Of a stretch of DNA of 18,192 nucleotides, positions 13,860 through 18,192 are shown piece by piece; position 1 is the stretch's first letter; each line of letters opens with the position of its first letter. Where the stretch lies: positions 1 through 18,192 of the forward strand of contig JBNKCX010000022.1 of the NCBI GenBank assembly GCA_050287965.1. Direction: 5' to 3'. The position numbers and the translations under genes were made by a program. The notes beneath the pieces are model-generated. The model saw only the letters and a program-made list of their open reading frames with translations, made no database searches and was not told the DNA's origin. The stretch is from CBFDBF01 sp050287965. Lineage in GTDB: Bacteria > Pseudomonadota > Gammaproteobacteria > Chromatiales > Chromatiaceae.

Positions 13860-14333
13860 ATGAGTGAAGCCGCAGCAGCTATTGCAGTAGATGATCCGGT
13901 CCTGGAGACCGAGTTCGCCCATGAGATGGTGCGCCAGATGCGCGCCATCGATACCTATGGTACCTACGACAGCTGGCCGACCAGCAGGATCCTGGACCCG
14001 TTTGTGCTGACCAAGGAGAAAAAGGCCGAAATCCCGGTGGTGGGCGATCCGGATGAGATCGTTATGTCACGCCTCGCCGCTTTCTACAACGCCATCTCCG
14101 CCATGATCGAAAAAGAGTGCGGCCTGATGGCGGTGCCGATGATGAATATCACCCACGAAGGTTTCGGTCGTGTCCTGATCACCGTCGGCAAGCTGGTGGT
14201 GATGGATAAGACCCTGCGCGATGTTCATCGCTTCGGTTTTGACAGCCTGTCGAGAATGAAGGACGAGGCGGACAAACTGCTGTCGGTGGCACTGGAGATC
14301 ATTGGGCTGCATCCCAAAGTGGCCGGCATGTAG
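13860..14333 (+). CDS. NifX-associated protein, DUF269 family
   Basis: A 157-residue protein with the family run AIDTYGTYDSWPTSRILDPF near residue 30, later GLMAVPMMNITHEGFGRVLI and RDVHRFGFDSLSRMKDEADK. It is found next to nifX in most diazotrophic proteobacteria. Its function is unproven; a supporting part in cofactor assembly is assumed from context. CAGGAG precedes the ATG. A 111-base gap separates it from nifX, with no promoter that I can identify. It ends directly before a decayed DUF683-type reading frame. Confidence 0.93.
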   Translation: MSEAAAAIAVDDPVLETEFAHEMVRQMRAIDTYGTYDSWPTSRILDPFVLTKEKKAEIPVVGDPDEIVMSRLAAFYNAISAMIEKECGLMAVPMMNITHEGFGRVLITVGKLVVMDKTLRDVHRFGFDSLSRMKDEADKLLSVALEIIGLHPKVAGM

Positions 14334-14343
14334 GTCCGCTTAA

Positions 14344-14439
14344 GAAATACCTGCCCTGGCCCGGGCCACTTATAAAGCCTGCCAGGCATGGGCCGAGGCG
14401 GAGGCCGCCTGCAAGGCGGCGGAAGCTCAGATAAGTTGA
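14344..14439 (+). pseudogene. C-terminal remnant of a DUF683-type nif protein
   Basis: The frame from 14344 to the TGA at 14437-14439 has 31 codons and no start. It reads EIPALARATY, then KACQAWAEAEAACKAAEA, like the end of the roughly 65-75 residue DUF683 proteins that normally follow the DUF269 gene. An in-frame TAA (14341-14343) sits directly upstream. The expected N-terminal half is absent in all three frames of the preceding DUF269 3' end. This looks like a deletion that joined the tail of the gene to the DUF269 stop. Family assignment is from memory of the pattern, and the piece is short. Confidence 0.5.
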
Positions 14440-14449
14440 GGATAACGCA

Positions 14450-14776
14450 ATGAGTATGATTACTGGTGTAACACGGGGTGGCGAAGAGTATGTCCCTGAG
14501 TTCGTGGTAGCTCTTGACCAAACCAAATGCATCGGCTGCGGCCGCTGTTTCAAGGTGTGCCCGCGGGATGTGCTTGACCTTATCGAACGGGAAGAACTGG
14601 AACTGGATAGTGACGATTACGATGATGACTATGACGATGACGACGACGGTTTTTCCGACGACACCGCCATGGTAATGACGTTGAAGAACATCATGGACTG
14701 TATCGGTTGTGAATCCTGCGCCCGCATCTGCTCCAAGAAATGTTTTAGCCACGAGCCACAGCCGTTGGTCGCGTGA
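14450..14776 (+). CDS. fdxB: nif-specific ferredoxin III (2[4Fe-4S]) with Asp-rich insert
   Basis: A 108-residue soluble electron carrier. The first cluster motif is CIGCGRCFKVCP (Cys27, 30, 33, 37), the second CIGCESCARICSKKC (Cys84, 87, 90, 94, 98). It resembles the nif-specific ferredoxin III family and probably passes electrons to nitrogenase or its assembly machinery. Between the clusters is an acidic tract, residues 53-71, mostly Asp with Tyr, encoded by gat/gac repeats; the family usually has a shorter acidic loop. The usual proline after the last cysteine of the second CxxCxxCxxxC is serine. TTGAGGA precedes the ATG. The symbol fdxB is the common one but not certain. Confidence 0.88.
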   Translation: MSMITGVTRGGEEYVPEFVVALDQTKCIGCGRCFKVCPRDVLDLIEREELELDSDDYDDDYDDDDDGFSDDTAMVMTLKNIMDCIGCESCARICSKKCFSHEPQPLVA

Positions 14777-14796
14777 GTTAGAGCCAGAACCTGGGT

Positions 14797-14864
14797 CATC
14801 AGGACAAGCGAAGCATTCCGGATTTGTTCCATAATGGCAGGGACGCTATCTTTGCGTCCTGATG
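14797..14864 (+). promoter_or_regulatory. Competing hairpins between ferredoxin and GGCT-like genes
   Basis: CATCAGGAC (14797-14805) is a perfect inverted repeat of GTCCTGATG (14856-14864). The latter overlaps GCGTCC (14854-14859), which also pairs with GGACGC (14841-14846). Only one structure can form at a time. No T-run follows. Function is unknown. Confidence 0.3.
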
Positions 14865-14878
14865 TGGACGTATAAGCA

Positions 14879-15253
14879 ATGACGGATCTGGTTTTTGTCT
14901 ACGGCACCCTGCGCCGGGGAGAGGTGAACCACTACCTGCTCTCCGGCGCGGAGTTTATGGGGGTCCATAGGACCCGGCCCGGATACCGGATGCTGCACCT
15001 GGGGACCTATCCGGGGGTGGTGGCCGGCGGTTCCACCGCCATTGAGGGGGAGGTCTACCGGGTGAATCAAAAGCGGTTTGTTCACCTCGACCGCCTCGAA
15101 GCTTATCCGCGGCTCTATTCAAGAAAGCTGATCCCCACTCCGTGGGGCAGGGCGTGGATCTATCTTTACCGTGGCAACCGCGGTAACCGCCGCGCGATTC
15201 CGACCGGAAGCTGGTGCGGCGAGACCATGAGCCGCGGCCCCTTTTCTCTCTAG
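14879..15253 (+). CDS. Gamma-glutamylcyclotransferase-like (AIG2/GGACT fold) protein
   Basis: A 124-residue protein with the fold's signature VYGTLRRGEVNH (7-18), AEFMGV, LGTYPGVV and EGEVYRV, and a likely catalytic glutamate, Glu74, in LDRLEAYPRLYSR. Family members turn gamma-glutamyl-amino compounds into 5-oxoproline, but substrates vary and cannot be read from sequence. It has no strong ribosome binding site and lies 102 bases after the ferredoxin gene. Its last 20 residues (from about IPTGSWCG) are unremarkable. Its presence within a nif unit is unexplained; a role in glutathione turnover is conjecture. Confidence 0.85.
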   Translation: MTDLVFVYGTLRRGEVNHYLLSGAEFMGVHRTRPGYRMLHLGTYPGVVAGGSTAIEGEVYRVNQKRFVHLDRLEAYPRLYSRKLIPTPWGRAWIYLYRGNRGNRRAIPTGSWCGETMSRGPFSL

Positions 15254-15298
15254 GCGTTTCTCCCCCTTCCAATTCCTTCTCCACCTGTGGCGGAGGCC

Positions 15299-15321
15299 GG
15301 GAGCACAGTCCTCCGGGCGAT
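15299..15321 (+). repeat. REP-like palindrome upstream of iscA unit
   Basis: GGGAGCACAGTCCTCCGGGC followed by GAT matches the REP unit at 632 and 18035 at most positions. It runs straight into TTGTCGC; the 15-mer at 15313-15327 is identical to that at 1920-1934. A near-miss NifA site (TGT-N10-ACT, 15322-15337) overlaps its end. Confidence 0.5.
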
Positions 15322-15364
15322 TGTCGCTTTTGTAACTTGTTCCACCCAAGAATGCCTGAAGCAT

Positions 15365-15380
15365 TGTACGTCTCGCTACA
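15365..15380 (+). promoter_or_regulatory. NifA upstream activating site for iscA-nifUS
   Basis: TGT-ACGTCTCGCT-ACA is an exact TGT-N10-ACA element about 100 bases before the predicted start near 15472. Confidence 0.7.
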
Positions 15381-15445
15381 AACCAGACCGGCGGCTTTAT
15401 TGAAAAAGCTATAAAAAACAGCGCATAAGAAAATTTCCGAGTGTC

Positions 15446-15461
15446 TGGCACAGGCTTTGCA
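15446..15461 (+). promoter_or_regulatory. Sigma54 (-24/-12) promoter of iscA-nifUS
   Basis: TGGCACAGGCTTTGCA has GG (15447-15448) and GC (15459-15460) exactly 10 bases apart, with both consensus boxes intact. It implies separate NifA control of the Fe-S assembly genes. Confidence 0.9.
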
Positions 15462-15500
15462 ACGGTCAGGTATATAGCCATTGGCAGGAGAGATCTGATT

Positions 15501-15824
15501 ATGTTGACACTTACAGAAAACGCCCGGAAGGCGGTGAAACGTTTTATCAAGGGCGCCGATTCTCCGGTAGCGGGTTTGCGGATAGCCATTACCGGCGGCG
15601 GTTGTTCCGGGCTGCAGTACGAAATGTTGCTGGTGAACAACGCCCGGAGTGGTGACGCGGTAGTGGCCGTCGGCGAACTTAATATATTCATCGATCCCCA
15701 CAGCGCCGCCCTGCTGAAAGGTACCACGGTGGATTTCGTCGACAGCCTCGATGGTACCGGATTCAGGTTCGATAACCCCAACGCCGGCGCCGGCTGCGGT
15801 TGCGGCAACTCCTTTTCGGCCTGA
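15501..15824 (+). CDS. iscA: Nif-type IscA/HesB iron-sulfur assembly protein
   Basis: A 107-residue A-type carrier with the three conserved cysteines, Cys35 in TGGGCSGLQY and Cys99/Cys101 in GAGCGCGNSFSA. It carries iron or an Fe-S cluster for nitrogenase component maturation. Its length equals that of the A. vinelandii nif-encoded IscA, and it holds the same place before nifU. I chose the ATG at 15501 because GGCAGGAG lies upstream and the sigma54 start point near 15472 excludes the longer frame. It ends 13 bases before nifU. Confidence 0.93.
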   Translation: MLTLTENARKAVKRFIKGADSPVAGLRIAITGGGCSGLQYEMLLVNNARSGDAVVAVGELNIFIDPHSAALLKGTTVDFVDSLDGTGFRFDNPNAGAGCGCGNSFSA

Positions 15825-15837
15825 TCGGGGGTGCGCC

Positions 15838-16728
15838 ATGTGGGACTATTCGGAAAAGGTTCAGGAACATTTCTTCAATCCCCGTAACGCCGGCGCGGTG
15901 GCGGATGCCAATGCGGTGGGTGACGTGGGCTCCCTCTCCTGCGGCGACGCCCTGCGGTTGACCCTGAAGGTGGACCCGGAAACCGAAATCATCCTGGAGG
16001 CCGGTTTTCAGACCTTCGGTTGCGGCTCCGCCATCGCCTCCAGTTCGGCCCTGACCGAGATCATCAAGGGCATGAGGATCGATGCCGCCCTGCAGGTGAG
16101 TAATCAGGATATCGCGGATTTTCTGGACGGGCTGCCGCCGGAGAAGATGCACTGCTCGGTGATGGGACGCGAGGCGTTGCAGGCGGCGGTGGCCAACTAC
16201 CGCGGCGAGGCGTGGAAGGACGATCACGAAGAGGGCGCCCTGGTCTGCAAATGCTTTGCCGTGGATGAGGTGCTGATCGAGGAGACGGTGCGCGCCAACG
16301 GTCTGCGTACGGTGGAAGAGGTGGCCCACTACACCAAGGCGGGGGGCGGTTGCTCCTCCTGTCACGAGCCGATTGAGGAGATCCTCACCCGGGTGCTGGC
16401 GGAGCGGGGCGAGACCTTCGATCCCAACGCCGTTGCCGGGGAGATCAGGAAACCGAAGTCAGGGCTTACTAACCTGCAACGCATGAAACGGATTGAAGAG
16501 CTGCTGGAGGAGATCCGTCCCAATCTGCAGCGGGATCACGGTGATGTGGAACTGGTGGAGGTGGACGGCAGGTACATCTACGTCAACATGATCGGCGCCT
16601 GCGCCGGTTGCATGATGGCCGCCACCACCCTGGGCGGCATCCAGCAACATCTGGCGGAAGGGCTGGGGGAGTTCATTCAAGTGCTGCCCGCCGAGGAACT
16701 GGCCCGCCGCGCGGCCATGGGAGGCTGA
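15838..16728 (+). CDS. nifU: Fe-S cluster scaffold protein NifU
   Basis: A 296-residue three-domain scaffold. The N-terminal IscU-like domain has Cys35, Cys62 and Cys106 (SLSCGDA, FGCGSA, MHCSVMG). The middle ferredoxin-like domain has Cys137, 139, 172 and 175 (CKCFAVDEV, GGGCSSC) for a permanent 2Fe-2S cluster. The C-terminal Nfu domain has CAGC (255-258). It receives sulfur from NifS and hands 4Fe-4S clusters to NifH and others. The linker before the Nfu domain (about 190-212) is shorter than in A. vinelandii and lacks its Ala/Pro stretch. The ATG at 15838 gives the standard MWDYSEKV start. nifS begins 3 bases after the stop. Confidence 0.97.
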   Translation: MWDYSEKVQEHFFNPRNAGAVADANAVGDVGSLSCGDALRLTLKVDPETEIILEAGFQTFGCGSAIASSSALTEIIKGMRIDAALQVSNQDIADFLDGLPPEKMHCSVMGREALQAAVANYRGEAWKDDHEEGALVCKCFAVDEVLIEETVRANGLRTVEEVAHYTKAGGGCSSCHEPIEEILTRVLAERGETFDPNAVAGEIRKPKSGLTNLQRMKRIEELLEEIRPNLQRDHGDVELVEVDGRYIYVNMIGACAGCMMAATTLGGIQQHLAEGLGEFIQVLPAEELARRAAMGG

Positions 16729-16731
16729 GTT

Positions 16732-17943
16732 ATGGCTGACGGTATTTATCTGGATAACAACGCCACCACCATGGTGGCGCCGGAGGTGGTGGAGGCCATG
16801 CTGCCGTACTTTACGGAGCAGTTCGGTAATCCCTCTTCCCTCCATCAGTTCGGCGACAAGGTGGGTCGTGCCCTGAAGAAGGCGCGGCAGCAGTTACAGG
16901 CGCTGCTCGGCGCCGAGCACGATTCGGAAATCATCTTCACCTCCTGTGGTACCGAGTCCGATTCCACCGCCATCCTCTCCGCATTGAAGGCCCAGCCCGA
17001 GCGCAGGGAGATCATCACCACCGTGGTGGAACACCCGGCGGTGCTGAGCCTGTGCGAGCATCTGGAGAAGGAGGGCTACACCGTTCATTATCTGAAGGTG
17101 GATAAGAAGGGCCGCCTCGACATGCAGGAGTATTACAAACTGCTCTCCGACAAAGTGGCCGTCGTCTCGGTGATGTGGGCCAACAACGAGAGCGGCACCC
17201 TGTTTCCGGTGGCGGAGATGGCGGAGATGGCCCGCTCCGCCGGGGTCATGTTCCATACCGACGCGGTACAGGCGGTGGGTAAACTGCCCATCGATCTGAA
17301 AAACACCTGCATCGACATGCTCTCCCTATCGGGTCATAAGCTGCACGCCCCCAAAGGGATCGGTGTGCTCTACCTGCGCCGCGGGGTACGTTACCGCCCT
17401 CTGCTGCGGGGCGGGCATCAGGAGCGGGGACGCCGCGCCGGCACCGAGAACGCCGCCTCCATCGTCGCTCTCGGCAAGGCTTGCGAGATGGCCATGGAGG
17501 CCATGGAGTATGAAAAGACCTTTGTTAAATCCATGCGCGACCGGCTGGAGAAGGGGATCCTGGGACGGGTTTCCCACTGCTTCGTCACCGGCGATCCCAA
17601 CAATCGTCTGCCCAACACCTGCAACATCGCCTTCGAGTACATCGAGGGTGAGGCGATCCTGCTGCTGCTGAACAAGATGGGTATCGCCGCCTCCAGCGGC
17701 TCCGCTTGCACCTCCGGTTCCCTGGAGCCGTCCCATGTGATGCTGGCCATGGATATTCCCTTCACCGCCGCCCACGGCTCGATACGTTTCTCCCTCTCCC
17801 GTTACAACACCATGGAGGAGATCGAGCGGGTGATCGAGACGGTGCCGCCCATTGTGGAGCGGTTACGCACCCTATCCCCCTACTGGAGCGGAAACGGTCC
17901 CGTGGAGGACCCGGAACGGGCCTTTGCCCCGGCCTACGGCTGA
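16732..17943 (+). CDS. nifS: Cysteine desulfurase NifS
   Basis: A 403-residue PLP enzyme that removes sulfur from cysteine for NifU. The N-terminus IYLDNNATT is typical. The PLP lysine is Lys203 in SLSGHKLHAPKG, and the catalytic cysteine is Cys326 in SSGSACTSGSLEPSHV, a short-loop class I pattern. HTDAVQAVGK and RAGTENAASIVALG are also present. GGGAGG near the end of nifU serves as ribosome binding site. A terminator follows directly, so nifS closes this unit; nifV, often next in related clusters, is not in the remaining 250 bases. Confidence 0.97.
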   Translation: MADGIYLDNNATTMVAPEVVEAMLPYFTEQFGNPSSLHQFGDKVGRALKKARQQLQALLGAEHDSEIIFTSCGTESDSTAILSALKAQPERREIITTVVEHPAVLSLCEHLEKEGYTVHYLKVDKKGRLDMQEYYKLLSDKVAVVSVMWANNESGTLFPVAEMAEMARSAGVMFHTDAVQAVGKLPIDLKNTCIDMLSLSGHKLHAPKGIGVLYLRRGVRYRPLLRGGHQERGRRAGTENAASIVALGKACEMAMEAMEYEKTFVKSMRDRLEKGILGRVSHCFVTGDPNNRLPNTCNIAFEYIEGEAILLLLNKMGIAASSGSACTSGSLEPSHVMLAMDIPFTAAHGSIRFSLSRYNTMEEIERVIETVPPIVERLRTLSPYWSGNGPVEDPERAFAPAYG

Positions 17944-17979
17944 ATGTTCTGACTCACCCCAAGCGTTCATCGCACTTTG

Positions 17980-18004
17980 CCGCAGCCATGCTGCGGTTTT
18001 TTTT
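17980..18004 (+). terminator. Rho-independent terminator after nifS
   Basis: A perfect 7-bp GC-rich stem CCGCAGC/GCTGCGG with a CAT loop is followed by eight T residues. It lies 37 bases after the nifS stop. Confidence 0.92.
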
Positions 18005-18034
18005 GGACCATGCGGAATTTGGACGGATCGCCCA

Positions 18035-18099
18035 TGTAGGAGCCCAGTCCTCTGGGCGATGCGGGGTCCGGGCAGATCGCCCTCGGGAGAGGGCTTGTA
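18035..18099. repeat. Inverted REP pair (REPIN-like)
   Basis: The plus-strand unit 18035-18060 is identical to that at 632-657, with hairpin GCCCAG-tcct-CTGGGC. A second unit on the minus strand (18099 to about 18074) reads TACAAGCCCTCTCCCGAGGG then CGAT, with hairpin GCCCTC/GAGGGC. Two inverted REPs a few bases apart are the REPIN layout. No gene is seen from 18005 to the window end. Confidence 0.65.
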
Positions 18100-18107
18100 T
18101 GTTAGTT

Positions 18108-18135
18108 CCCGGCAAGTCAAAAAGGACTTGTCGGG
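18108..18135. repeat. Hairpin downstream of REP pair
   Basis: CCCGGCAAGTC (18108-18118) and GACTTGTCGGG (18125-18135) form an 11-bp stem with one non-Watson-Crick position and an AAAAAG loop. A further GTAGGAG-type start appears at about 18176 and runs into the window edge. Confidence 0.5.
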
Positions 18136-18192
18136 GTGGAGGGACGAAGAGGGCATCTGGCCAAAGGCACAGACTGTAGGAGAGATCGTCCC

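Noticed and set aside
17872..18156. 94-codon minus-strand frame at the right end
   Set aside because: It overlaps the nifS end, the terminator and REP hairpins, and has no recognisable features.

Overview
This window holds most of a molybdenum-nitrogenase (nif) gene cluster. It starts with a post-translational switch-off gene (draT) on the minus strand and continues on the plus strand as nifH-D-K-T-Y, a NifX-like gene, a small nif-region protein, glgC, nifE-N-X, a DUF269 gene, a nif-type ferredoxin gene, a gamma-glutamylcyclotransferase-like gene, iscA, nifU and nifS. Protein sequences and gene order resemble the major nif cluster of Azotobacter vinelandii. With draT, a hemerythrin gene and Pseudomonas-like REP palindromes, this suggests a free-living or symbiotic gammaproteobacterium. 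I suspect a sulfur oxidiser, but the sequence does not prove it.

Left arm (1-2800, all minus strand, lower GC at the far left): a partial bacteriohemerythrin gene lies behind a helix-hairpin-helix Cdd1-like gene, with a sigma70-type promoter and a dyad over its -35. Next come a degenerate SIR2-like gene and draT. The SIR2-like gene has its own NifA-type upstream site, an IHF-type site and a -24/-12 promoter, so it appears to be a nitrogen-fixation gene. A 140-bp inverted-repeat element sits in its leader.

Right arm (2800-17950, plus strand): three further sets of NifA site plus sigma54 promoter start the nifH, nifE and iscA-nifU-nifS units. nifHDK encode the nitrogenase proteins. nifT, nifY, the NifX-like protein, nifX, DUF269 and nifEN serve FeMo-cofactor assembly and carriage. 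IscA, NifU and NifS build Fe-S clusters, and the 2[4Fe-4S] ferredoxin probably supplies electrons. glgC (ADP-glucose synthesis) is an unexpected metabolic passenger. A C-terminal remnant of a DUF683-type gene lies between the DUF269 gene and the ferredoxin gene. A rho-independent terminator follows nifS.

REP-like palindromes and two MITE-like elements occupy many gene boundaries, including the nifD-nifK gap. No draG, nifV, nifB or nifA is visible in this window. The best candidate for something new is the NifA/sigma54-controlled SIR2-like protein beside DraT, which lacks key catalytic motifs of its family.
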